The notes under the pieces are model-generated. The model saw only the letters and a list, made by a program, of their open reading frames with translations. It was not told where the DNA came from and did not search any database. This document shows, one piece after another, positions 24,138 to 32,983 of a stretch of DNA of 64,000 nt. The DNA comes from G958296245 sp963664035 (GTDB lineage Bacteria > Chloroflexota > Dehalococcoidia > Lucifugimonadales > G958296245): assembly GCA_963664035.2 (NCBI GenBank), contig OY760867.2:2976001-3040000 (forward strand), written 5' to 3'. Position 1 is the first letter of the stretch. Each line of letters opens with the position of its first letter. The position numbers and the translations under genes were made by a program.

Positions 24138-24226
24138 CGGCGGCAAGGCGCGCAGCGACGGCCCGCCGGGGGGAGGTAGGAATGTTCGGAAAAATAGCGC
24201 CGCCACGACGGTACGGCAAGGGCTGA
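24134..24226 (+). CDS. Short ORF / possible leader peptide before the SecA-like gene
   Basis: 30 residues from ATG 24134, which overlaps the GNAT stop as ATGA. An internal ATG at 24182 has a very strong ribosome site (GGGAGGTAGGA) and would give the 14-residue peptide MFGKIAPPRRYGKG. The stop TGA ends 1 nt before the SecA-like ATG, so translation may be coupled. The MFGKI start recalls the first residues of ordinary SecA proteins, so it could also be a remnant of an older start. No homology can be claimed. Confidence 0.4.
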   Translation: MTAARRAATARRGEVGMFGKIAPPRRYGKG

Positions 24227-24227
24227 C

Positions 24228-27200
24228 ATGGACGCATCCTCCACGGTCGGGCGCATCCGCTCTTACGACTTCGGGGGCCACTCGGACGAGGGGCTCCGAC
24301 GCACCATCTCCAGGTACGCCCGCGGCCCCGCCGCGCCGGGCAAGGAGTGCCTGGTCCCCATCGTCTTCGCCGTCGTGAACGAGGCCGTCGGGCGCCGCCT
24401 GGGCCTCTGGCGCATATTCGACGCAGGCTTCGACCTGCCGACGCTCGCCAGGCACTACTCGGCGGCCCAAGAGATCATCGACCGCGGCGGCTACAGGTCC
24501 AACCCCGCCTACTACGCGGACGACGAATACCTGGAAGGCCCGCCCTTCCGCCGCGCCGTGGACGCGGACCCGGCCATGACCGGGCTGGACGCCGACGACC
24601 GCGCCATCGTCCACGGGCTGGTCTACGTGTCCGAGAAGGCGCGGCGCACCGAGGCGTCCAACGTCATGCTTCCGGGCCGCTTCTACAGGGCGCTCAGGCG
24701 AAGGGGCGTCGCGGAGGAGACGCGGTTCAGCCCGACCGACGAGCAGCTCGCGGCGGGTTGCCTGCTGTACGAGGGGGCGGTAGTGGAGATGGCGGCCGGC
24801 GAGGGCAAGACCGTAGCCGCCGCGTTTCCGGCGGCGCTCCACGCCGCGCTGGGCAGGTCCGTACACGTCGTCACCGCGAACGACTACCTGGCCTCGCGGG
24901 ACGCCGAGTTGCTCGCGCCGGTGTTCGAGTCGCTGGGGCTGAGCGTGGGCGCGGTGCTCGCGCCGATGAACGACGCCGAGCGGGCGTATTCATACGGCGG
25001 CGACATCGTGTACGGCACGCTCCGGGAGTTCGGGTTCGACTTCCTGCGGGACAACCTGAAGCACTCCGAGGAGGCGATGGCGCAGGGGCCGCTCGACGTT
25101 GCGATCGTAGACGAGGCGGACATGGCGATGATCGACGAGGCGCACACGCCGATCATCATCTCCGGCGCCGGCGGCCGGCGAGCGCGACACGCGCCCAGGG
25201 TGAGGTCGGCGATGGCCAGGCTGGCCGAGGAGCAGAAGCGGGCCGCCGCCGCGCTGCGCAGCCGCATGGAGGAGGACCCCGGGGACCTGGAGGCCGCCGC
25301 CGCGCTGTACCTCGCCGACCCGTGGAACGATGCCCTGACGCGCCGCATGGCCGCCGACCCCGGCCTGTACGGGCGCGTCCGGGCGCTGGCCGCCGACCGC
25401 CCCGGCAACGGCATCGCGGAGGCGCTGCCGTACGTCGTCGACGCGCGCGGGGAGAGCGCCTCCCTCACGGCGCTGGGGCGCGAGCGCGTCGAGGCCGCGC
25501 TCGGCCCGGTGTTCGACACCGCAGACCTGGAAGAGCGCCTGGACCGCCTCCACGAGCGCCTGCCTTGCCGGCAGACAGGCGGCGACCTGCCGCTGGCGGA
25601 GAAGCGCGGCACGGCCGGGAAGCTGGCACGGAGGCTGTCCGCGCGGTACGAGCTCATGGAGCAGGTGGACCGCGCCCTGCACGCGGAGGCGGTGCTGCGG
25701 CGGGACGTCGATTACGTCGTCTCGGACGGCAGGGTCGTGCTCGTAGACCGCGTCACCGGACGCCGCCGCCCGGACAGCAGGTACCAGCACGGCCTGCAGG
25801 CCGCCGTGGAAGCCAAGGAGAGCGTCCCGGTAGTGGAGGAGGCCGACGCGCTGGCGCGGATTCCGGTGCAGGGCTTCTTCGAGCAGTACCGGACACTGTG
25901 CGGCATGACCGGCACGGCGGCGGGGGCGGAGGAGGAGTTCCACCTGCTGTACGGGCTGGAAGTGGCGGTGGCGCCCCCTTCCCTGCCGTCGCACCGCGTC
26001 GACCACCCGGTGCGCCTGTACGGCAGCGCCGGGGAGAAGAACAGGTCGCTGGTGGAGGAGGTCGCAGCCTGCCGCCGGGCCGGGCGTCCGGTGCTGGTCG
26101 GGGCCGCCACGGTGGAGCAGGCGGGCGAGATCAGCGCGCTGCTCGCCGAGCACGCCATCCCCCACGACAGGCTAGACGCCAACAGCCTGGACGACGAGGA
26201 GCGCGTCGTTGCGCGCGCGGGCCGGGCGGGAGCCGTGACGGTCGCCGCGAACGTCGCCGGACGGGGTACCGACATCCTGCTCGAGCCCGGCCTGGACGAC
26301 CGGATAGCGCGGGGCTACGTCTCGATGGTGGAAGAGCGGCTTGCCGAGGGCTACGGCACCGTGTCGCTGGCCTGCGGCACCCCGGGTGAGGCGGCTGTGC
26401 TGCGCGGGGCGCTCGGCCGCCGGCCCCACCTCGCGCAGAGGGTGGACGCGAGCGGATGCGTGCTCAGCGTATCGCTCGCGGCGGGTACGCCGGGCGGGGG
26501 CGGCCTGGGCGAGACGCGACTGGAGGCAGGGCTCGGGCTGTACGTCATCGGCGCGGAGCTAGGCCACGACTCGCGCATAGACACGCAGCTACGCGGCCGC
26601 TCCGGCAGGCAGGGGCAGCCCGGAGCGTCGCGGTTCATCCTGTCGCTCCAGGACCGCCCGCTGGCGTCCAACACGCGCGCGGGGCCGGCGGCGCGGCGGG
26701 AAAGCCACCGCGACGGCGCCGGTGGCGTCTACTACGAGGGGCCGCGCACTTCGCGGAGCGTGCGCCGCGCACAGGCAGCCGCCGAGACGGACGACCACGC
26801 CGCCCTGAAGGCGCGCGCCGACCTGGACCGCATCGTCGAGCGCCAGACCTCCGCCTACTACAGGAGCCGCCGCCGCGTCATGCGCTCCGCTGACTTCCTG
26901 GGCGAGTGCCTCCGGCTGGCGGCGGACTGCGCGGAACGCATCGTAGACCGCTACCTCGCCCCGGGCCTATCCGGCAGCTACGCCGCCCGGTTCGAGCGGA
27001 TGGCGGAGACCCTATGGCTCGACTACAGGCTCGATGCCGCGCACCTCTGGGGCCTTGGGCCCGAGCAGGCAACCGAGGTCTTCGCAGGGCTAATGGAGGA
27101 GCGCGTCTTGGAATGCACTAGGACCATGCCCCTGGAGCATTTCGAGGAGCAGGCCAAGCGGCTCATGCTCACGGCATACGACTCGACGTGGAGCGAGCAC

Positions 27201-27428
27201 CTGGCGCAGATGGACGGCCTGATGGCCGGCATCCAGGCGGCCGCTCTGGGCCACACCGAGGCCGTCTCCCAGTTCGGACGCCGCAGCGTCGAGGCGTACC
27301 AGTCCTTCTCGGAGGAAGCCGCGGACAGCTTCGTGCGCGAGCTCCTCACCGGCGGCCTGTCCGAAGCGGAGATGGCGGCGGCGCCCGAATTGAAACTGGT
27401 GGAAGACGCGGAGCAGATTCTCGTATAG
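24228..27428 (+). CDS. Divergent SecA paralogue (SecA2-like translocase motor)
   Basis: 1066 residues. SecA landmarks appear in order: N-terminal HSDEGLRRTISRYARG; Walker A AAGEGKT (about 189-195); DEADMAMIDEAHTPIIISG in place of DEVD...IDEARTPLIISG; the preprotein cross-linking domain (RRDVDYVVSDGRVVLVDRVTG); the GMTGTA loop; NVAGRGTDI in NBD2; QLRGRSGRQGQPGASRF; and the helical scaffold end (EHLAQMDGLMAGIQ). Oddities are an insertion of about 120 residues between the N-terminal helix and NBD1 (about 60-175), a second insertion in NBD2 before GLYVIGAELG, and no C-terminal zinc-binding tail. Canonical SecA is about 800-930 residues. It is probably an accessory export motor; the downstream lipoprotein may be a client or partner. 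Confidence 0.85.
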   Translation: MDASSTVGRIRSYDFGGHSDEGLRRTISRYARGPAAPGKECLVPIVFAVVNEAVGRRLGLWRIFDAGFDLPTLARHYSAAQEIIDRGGYRSNPAYYADDEYLEGPPFRRAVDADPAMTGLDADDRAIVHGLVYVSEKARRTEASNVMLPGRFYRALRRRGVAEETRFSPTDEQLAAGCLLYEGAVVEMAAGEGKTVAAAFPAALHAALGRSVHVVTANDYLASRDAELLAPVFESLGLSVGAVLAPMNDAERAYSYGGDIVYGTLREFGFDFLRDNLKHSEEAMAQGPLDVAIVDEADMAMIDEAHTPIIISGAGGRRARHAPRVRSAMARLAEEQKRAAAALRSRMEEDPGDLEAAAALYLADPWNDALTRRMAADPGLYGRVRALAADRPGNGIAEALPYVVDARGESASLTALGRERVEAALGPVFDTADLEERLDRLHERLPCRQTGGDLPLAEKRGTAGKLARRLSARYELMEQVDRALHAEAVLRRDVDYVVSDGRVVLVDRVTGRRRPDSRYQHGLQAAVEAKESVPVVEEADALARIPVQGFFEQYRTLCGMTGTAAGAEEEFHLLYGLEVAVAPPSLPSHRVDHPVRLYGSAGEKNRSLVEEVAACRRAGRPVLVGAATVEQAGEISALLAEHAIPHDRLDANSLDDEERVVARAGRAGAVTVAANVAGRGTDILLEPGLDDRIARGYVSMVEERLAEGYGTVSLACGTPGEAAVLRGALGRRPHLAQRVDASGCVLSVSLAAGTPGGGGLGETRLEAGLGLYVIGAELGHDSRIDTQLRGRSGRQGQPGASRFILSLQDRPLASNTRAGPAARRESHRDGAGGVYYEGPRTSRSVRRAQAAAETDDHAALKARADLDRIVERQTSAYYRSRRRVMRSADFLGECLRLAADCAERIVDRYLAPGLSGSYAARFERMAETLWLDYRLDAAHLWGLGPEQATEVFAGLMEERVLECTRTMPLEHFEEQAKRLMLTAYDSTWSEHLAQMDGLMAGIQAAALGHTEAVSQFGRRSVEAYQSFSEEAADSFVRELLTGGLSEAEMAAAPELKLVEDAEQILV

Positions 27429-27462
27429 GCCGCGCGCGTCGCGGTCTCACTGGAGGCTGAAT

Positions 27463-28338
27463 ATGGCAGCAACGATGGGCAAAGCCGGCGGATGGGCCCT
27501 TGCGGGCGCCCTGGTCGCGGGGGGGCCGATGATGGCGGCGTGCAGCACCGGCCCGACCTACGAGCAGTGGGCGGCGACGGACGGCGCGGCGGGCCGCATA
27601 AACCTCGACGACGTGCAGCAGGCGTTCAAGAGCGCCAAGAGCGCCACCGACTTCGAGCAGCGCGTCAACCAGATATACGAGGGCGACGGCCTGGTGCTCA
27701 TACGGGCCAAGCAGGAGGCCGAGGGCCTGGTGATGGAGGGCTGGGAGGACCTCGACGGCAACTACGAGATCTCAGACGCCCAGGACGACCTGCTCTTCAC
27801 GATCCTCGAGCGGAACGACCAGCACGAGATGCGCGGCTACGGCGCGAACTCGTACTACCACAGGCCCTTCGGAGCCGGCGACTTCCTATTCACCTACCTG
27901 ATCATCTCCTCCCTCACCCCGGGCGGCTACTACTACTCGACCCCGCCCGGGTACGCCCGCACCACCGTGGCCAGCCAGCGCGACTCCTACAGGAGCGGCA
28001 GCAAGTACCGCAGCCAGGTATCGCGCAACAGCAATTACTTCCAGACGCAGAAGCGCTTCGAGGGCTCCCGCTACGACAGCGCGAGCCGCAACGTCAGCAC
28101 CTCGCGGCAGTCGTACATGAGCAAGCAGCAGACGAGCGGCGCCTTCAAGAAGAGCAGCACCGGCGTCAGGAGCTCCTGGGGCAAGTCCACCACCGCCGCG
28201 CGAAGCTCCAGCTTCGGCGGCAGGGGCGGCTTCTTCCGCGGCGGGGGCGGCGCCCAGAGGCTGATCGGCCTCGACCGCTTCGCGCCCCCGGCATCCACCG
28301 CCGTTCGGCCTGGGCCTGTCGAAGGTCCGCCAGCTTAA
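27463..28338 (+). CDS. Lipoprotein with Ser/Arg-rich C-terminal region
   Basis: 291 residues. Signal region MAATMGKAGGWALAGALVAGG with a lipobox-like MMAAC (Cys27). The middle (about 40-110) is acidic and helical (INLDDVQQAFKSAKSATDFEQRVNQIY), followed by GDFLFTYLIISSLTPGGYYYSTPPGY. The C-terminal 100 residues are rich in Ser, Arg, Gln and Tyr with short degenerate repeats (SSTGVRSSWGKS, SSSFGGRGG), a low-complexity surface or adhesive type of sequence. The last 12 residues (AVRPGPVEGPPA) come from a repeat element at 28301. It lies 34 nt after the SecA-like gene. Function unknown. Confidence 0.65.
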   Translation: MAATMGKAGGWALAGALVAGGPMMAACSTGPTYEQWAATDGAAGRINLDDVQQAFKSAKSATDFEQRVNQIYEGDGLVLIRAKQEAEGLVMEGWEDLDGNYEISDAQDDLLFTILERNDQHEMRGYGANSYYHRPFGAGDFLFTYLIISSLTPGGYYYSTPPGYARTTVASQRDSYRSGSKYRSQVSRNSNYFQTQKRFEGSRYDSASRNVSTSRQSYMSKQQTSGAFKKSSTGVRSSWGKSTTAARSSSFGGRGGFFRGGGGAQRLIGLDRFAPPASTAVRPGPVEGPPA

Positions 28339-28436
28339 GCCCGTCTCCGCCAACGCCGTTCGGCCTGGACCCGTCGAAGGCCCGCTAGCTTGAGCCCGGT
28401 CTCCGCCAACGCCGTTCGGCCTGAGCCTGTCGAAGG
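28301..28436. repeat. three copies of a 25-bp dispersed repeat, period 55-56 bp
   Basis: Units at 28301-28325, 28356-28380 and 28412-28436 share CCGTTCGGCCTG..CC-GTCGAAGG. When translated they give VRPxPVEG, often seen at ORF ends in high-GC bacteria. Copy 1 lies inside the lipoprotein gene and supplies its C-terminus. Confidence 0.85.
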
Positions 28437-28516
28437 CCCCCCACCCATGGCCGCGCCGCCAAAATACGCCAAGGGCCCGCGCCCAGACACCTTCGCGCGC
28501 CAACTCCCCCATGACC

Positions 28517-28543
28517 GTCATTCCCGCGCACGCGGGAACCCAT
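28517..28543. repeat. palindromic dispersed repeat (TTCCCGCG-ca-CGCGGGAA)
   Basis: Perfect 8-bp arms at 28521-28538 inside the widely seen GTCATTCCCGCG type of repeat (translated VIPAHAG). It sits between the repeat triplet and the next gene. Confidence 0.8.
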
Positions 28544-28587
28544 CCCCGGACGCGCCGACACTGCTACTCCGCATCACCCTGGGCGAC

Positions 28588-29517
28588 ATGCCCCTGGAGG
28601 ACGCCTTCCAGGTCGAGGCGCCCTACGGGTCGGACACCACCCTGGGCGGCCTGCTGGACGCGACATTCCCGCTGGAGCCGCTGGAGCAGCGTCACGTGAA
28701 ACGCCTCCTGGACGCCAGGGCCAACCCCGACCTACCCGACGTGTACGACGCCCTCGTCGAGCTCCTGGACGACTGGCGAGAGCGCCGCTGCGACCTGCGC
28801 TTCTACGTCAACCACGGCCCAGAGCTCACGCTGGACGCCCGCGTCGGCTGCTGGCTTGCGGAGCGCGGCGGCGCCCCCCGCCTGCTCGACCTCGTCATGG
28901 AGCAGGTCCCCACGCCGCTGGAATACGCCGTGCATCGCGGCTACGCCGCCGACGCAACCGCCATACTCCGGTGGCTGGAGGAGACCGCCGTCTTATTCTT
29001 CCTCCGGCGGCGTCCCGGCTCCGCCCGCCTCCACACGGCCGGGAACGACGCGCTGGACGGCGCGATCCGCCGCCTGGAAGACCAGGGCCGCGTGAGCGCC
29101 CACGAGACCGGCGTCGAGGTCACCCCCCAGGGCGAGCGGCACGTGGAGCAGCTTCTCGCCGAGGCGGAGTCCTACGCCGCCGCGTACGACATCTTCAGCG
29201 ACGTGCTGCCCGGCCCGCCCGCCGGCCCGCACCGCTTCGGCGCCGGGCGCGGCGTCGACCTGCGCGTCGCCGTGTACGAGGCCGAGGGTGTCGACCCGCT
29301 CAGGGCCGTCTTCCTGCTGCGCGCGTACGACTCGTCCCTAGAGGAGGCGGCCGGCGACGACTGGACGCGCGCGGCAACCGACCCCGACTTCTACCGCGAC
29401 CTCCTCGCCCCGGTGACCGACCGCGAGGAGATCGACGCCGTTGCCCTCGAAGCGGTCATCGACGACGGATTCGCTATCATGGAGCAGGCCGGCGCTGGCC
29501 GGCCGCAACCGGAATGA
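28588..29517 (+). CDS. Unknown protein, possible winged-helix segment
   Basis: 309 residues from ATG 28588. An upstream in-frame start at 28390 is rejected because it would translate the repeat cluster. The start PLEDAFQVEAPYGSDTTLGGLLDATFPLE is followed by helical segments. LDGAIRRLEDQGRVSAHETGVEVTPQGERHVEQLL (about 155-190) has the look of a winged helix-turn-helix with its beta wing. ALEAVIDDGFAIMEQAG closes the protein. No catalytic motif or signal peptide was seen. It lies 9 nt before the next unknown gene and probably shares its transcript. Confidence 0.6.
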   Translation: MPLEDAFQVEAPYGSDTTLGGLLDATFPLEPLEQRHVKRLLDARANPDLPDVYDALVELLDDWRERRCDLRFYVNHGPELTLDARVGCWLAERGGAPRLLDLVMEQVPTPLEYAVHRGYAADATAILRWLEETAVLFFLRRRPGSARLHTAGNDALDGAIRRLEDQGRVSAHETGVEVTPQGERHVEQLLAEAESYAAAYDIFSDVLPGPPAGPHRFGAGRGVDLRVAVYEAEGVDPLRAVFLLRAYDSSLEEAAGDDWTRAATDPDFYRDLLAPVTDREEIDAVALEAVIDDGFAIMEQAGAGRPQPE

Positions 29518-29526
29518 GGGCAGAGA

Positions 29527-30351
29527 TTGGAAGGCGTAACGACACACTCAGGCCTGACCGACGCCGACCTGGCGTTCGTAGTGGCCCACGCCGCACCCGG
29601 CGCGGCCAACCCTTCGAGGCTGGCCGGTCTGATCAGGCAGGACCCCGACTTCAGGAAGGCTCTGGTCGGCGACGAGAAGGTCCTCGAAGCGGTGTTGAAC
29701 GACGAGGAGGCGTTCCTCAAGATAGGGCCCGCCCTCTTCTTCGAGGTGCTGCTGCGCGGCTCGTCCAGGGAGTTGGAGACGGCGGCCTACACGGTGGAGC
29801 GGAGCGGGCGCGACAGCATCCCCATCTTCGACACGCCGGAGGTGACCGACCTGATGGGCCGCGGCGGCGTGATCGAGTACCTGGCGCACATGCTCGCCTC
29901 GTTCACCCGTATCCAAAGCTACGTCGTGCCGGTGCGGGTACGCCCCGGCGTGCGTCGGCGCATCCGCTACAACGACATGGACGTCGACAGCCTGATCGCC
30001 CTATGCGCGAAGGCCGGGGAGCACGAGCGCTTCGCCTTCTACAAGCGCATCGCCGACGTATGCCTCTTCACCTCGGGCGTCTTTCCAGGCCACGCCGGCC
30101 TCCACGCCCAGGCCGCGCGGCAAGGCCGCGGGCGCATGCGAACGCGCCGCACCATCGAGGACTACGAGACCGAGGGGCGCAGGTTCTACCGCCTCGCCGA
30201 GGAGCACCCCGCCGCCCGTCTCATGGAACTCGCCGGCGTCTTCGCCCTCCTACGCGAGAACTTCACCTCCGCCCGCAAGCCCCTGACCTTCATCGCCTCC
30301 CACTACCTCCACTCCAAGCGCCACCACCTCTTCGGCGGGCCGGGAAGCTGA
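29527..30351 (+). CDS. Unknown helical protein
   Basis: 274 residues from TTG 29527, 9 nt after the preceding gene. Predicted mostly helical: DADLAFVVAHAAPGA, FFEVLLRGSSRELETAAYTVERS and GVIEYLAHMLASFTRIQSYVVPVRV are the clearest segments. A conserved-looking C-terminal part is TEGRRFYRLAEEHPAARLMELAGVF. A diverged copy of that part recurs at 30914-30965. No enzyme motif was recognised. Its position after the SecA-like and lipoprotein genes suggests membership of that run, though repeats separate the two halves. Confidence 0.6.
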   Translation: MEGVTTHSGLTDADLAFVVAHAAPGAANPSRLAGLIRQDPDFRKALVGDEKVLEAVLNDEEAFLKIGPALFFEVLLRGSSRELETAAYTVERSGRDSIPIFDTPEVTDLMGRGGVIEYLAHMLASFTRIQSYVVPVRVRPGVRRRIRYNDMDVDSLIALCAKAGEHERFAFYKRIADVCLFTSGVFPGHAGLHAQAARQGRGRMRTRRTIEDYETEGRRFYRLAEEHPAARLMELAGVFALLRENFTSARKPLTFIASHYLHSKRHHLFGGPGS

Positions 30352-30390
30352 AGCCAGCATAGACGCTGCTTCCTACGCATGCCGCGAGCA

Positions 30391-30431
30391 GCGCAAGTTG
30401 TTCAATCGGGGAGTTCGAGATTATGCTGAAA
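30391..30431 (+). repeat. 41-bp imperfect direct repeat A (partner B at 31546-31585)
   Basis: Both copies start GCGCAAGTTG and end CTGAAA, with about 34 of 41 positions equal and one gap. Copy A lies just before the MNT gene and copy B just before hsdS, about 1.15 kb apart. Confidence 0.5.
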
Positions 30432-30449
30432 GAAGAGAGGAGTACCGTG

Positions 30450-30758
30450 ATGGTCCCGATAGTTGCCGAGCACGGCGCCGAGTTGGAGTCGCTCTGCCGG
30501 AGGTATAACGTGCTGCGCCTGGAGCTATTCGGCTCGGCTGCCACAGGAGAGTATCACCCTACGGACAGCGATCTGGACTTTCTCGTCGAGTTCCAGGAGT
30601 TGCCCCCTGGAAGTTACGCCAGCGCCTACTTCGGCCTGCTGGACGCGCTGGACCGACTTTTCGGAAGGCCGGTGGACCTCATAGTCTATTCGGCCATCGA
30701 GAACCCCTACTTCCGCCAGTCCGTGGACCGGACCAAGGAGTTGCTGTATGCGGCATGA
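30450..30758 (+). CDS. MNT-family nucleotidyltransferase (MntA-like antitoxin of HEPN-MNT systems)
   Basis: 102 residues. The nucleotidyltransferase signature GSAATGEYHPTDSDLDFLVEF (GSxxxG...DxD) lies at about residues 28-48, with the third acidic residue in VDLIVYS. In HEPN-MNT modules this enzyme AMPylates and silences the HEPN RNase. The start at 30450 is chosen because GAGAGGAG lies 7 nt before it and homology begins there; 30423 is an alternative. The stop overlaps the HEPN start by 11 nt as in intact modules, but the HEPN gene is broken. Confidence 0.85.
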   Translation: MVPIVAEHGAELESLCRRYNVLRLELFGSAATGEYHPTDSDLDFLVEFQELPPGSYASAYFGLLDALDRLFGRPVDLIVYSAIENPYFRQSVDRTKELLYAA

Positions 30759-30913
30759 AGCAAAGTCGCTCCGATCACTCGCTCAGTATCAGCTTCCGAA
30801 ACCGGCTCATCCACGGATACTTCACCGTGGACGACCGGGTGGTCTGGGATGTGGTCCAAGTGCATCTACCCCTGCTGCGTCGCGAGATCGAAGCGTTGCT
30901 GGAGGAAGTATGA
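30748..30913 (+). pseudogene. HEPN (HepT-like) toxin gene with internal deletion
   Basis: The start MRHEAKSL at 30748 is typical of HepT-type toxins. After about 25 nt the family sequence resumes in another frame: SISFRNRLIHGYFTVDDRV, then WDVVQVHLPLLRREIEALLEEV to TGA at 30911-30913. The catalytic Rx4-6H block (RNRLIH) is kept, but about 60 residues in the middle are gone and the frame is shifted. An intact gene would be about 340 nt; only 166 nt remain. Confidence 0.8.
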
Positions 30914-30965
30914 GCGCAGGTTCTACCGTCTGGCCGAGGAGCACCCCGGCGAACGCCTGATGCCT
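30914..30965 (+). pseudogene. duplicated fragment of the 29527-30351 gene
   Basis: Starting right after the HEPN stop, the sequence reads RRFYRLAEEHPGERLM, matching RRFYRLAEEHPAARLM at about 30178-30226 of the upstream gene with only a few base changes. No other part of that gene is present here. Confidence 0.6.
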
Positions 30966-30983
30966 GCGTAGAACGGCGGGGCG

Positions 30984-31454
30984 TCAGAAACCGGGCCAGC
31001 CGGGCAGGGCCGCCGACTGGCGGACCCACTCCGCCATCTGCGCCTCGTCGAGCTCGCCCTCGTAGATGTCGACCCAGCGCGAGTCCGGGTCCTTGCCTGA
31101 GCCGGGCGGGAGGGGGCGCAGCGACGCGCCATTGAGGAAGGTCACCTTCACGTAACGTGTGAAGACGTGGTAGCTCGCGAACCAACCCTGGCCCTCGACG
31201 CCGTACCAAGGCGAGTTCCACCTCACGGCCTTGCGCACGCCGGGCACGTTGCGCGCGATGAGGTCGTCGAGGCGGCGCCCGAGGTCGCTCTTCCAGCCCG
31301 GCATGGCCGCGATGTATGCCTGCACGGGAGCGTCGCCGTCGGCCTTCGCGATCTGGGGATTGCCGCCCGATAGGAGCCGCGGCTTCGCGCCGTCCCCCTT
31401 TGCGACGTCTTCCTTCGCGGCCTTCGTTGACTTCCCGGACGTCTTGCCAGCCAT
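30984..31454 (-). CDS. DUF1801 domain protein
   Basis: 156 residues from ATG 31452-31454. A Lys-rich N-terminal tail (MAGKTSGKSTKAAKED) precedes the DUF1801 (YdhG-like) fold: VQAYIAAMPGWKSDLGRRLDDLI, then VRKAVRWNSPWYGVEGQGWFASYHVFTRYVKVTFL. It ends with the short DEAQMAEWVRQSAALPGW. The family is of unknown function, related to iron-chaperone-like folds. A longer start at 31517 is possible but unsupported. It is opposite in strand to the MNT and hsdS genes around it. Confidence 0.85.
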   Translation of the reverse strand: MAGKTSGKSTKAAKEDVAKGDGAKPRLLSGGNPQIAKADGDAPVQAYIAAMPGWKSDLGRRLDDLIARNVPGVRKAVRWNSPWYGVEGQGWFASYHVFTRYVKVTFLNGASLRPLPPGSGKDPDSRWVDIYEGELDEAQMAEWVRQSAALPGWPGF

Positions 31455-31587
31455 TGCACTCACCCCATTCCACGCTTCGCGCAGCCCGAATGTACGGGGA
31501 AGGAATCCGGAAGTCAAATTGAACTCCCTTCCCTACTGCCACTCCGCGCAAGTTGCCAATCGACGAGTTCGAGGCTATCCTGAAACC

Positions 31588-32940
<1,353 letters not shown>

Positions 32941-32983
32941 GAAAATGACATGACTGCTATCGAGAGAGGACTAGAGACACCAA

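Noticed and set aside
24347..26389. Arg/Gly-rich 680-codon ORF overlapping the SecA-like gene
   Set aside because: Shadow frame; composition is typical of out-of-frame high-GC sequence.
28511..28699. Small ORF starting MTVIPAHAGTHP
   Set aside because: This is the translation of a widespread palindromic repeat, not a gene.
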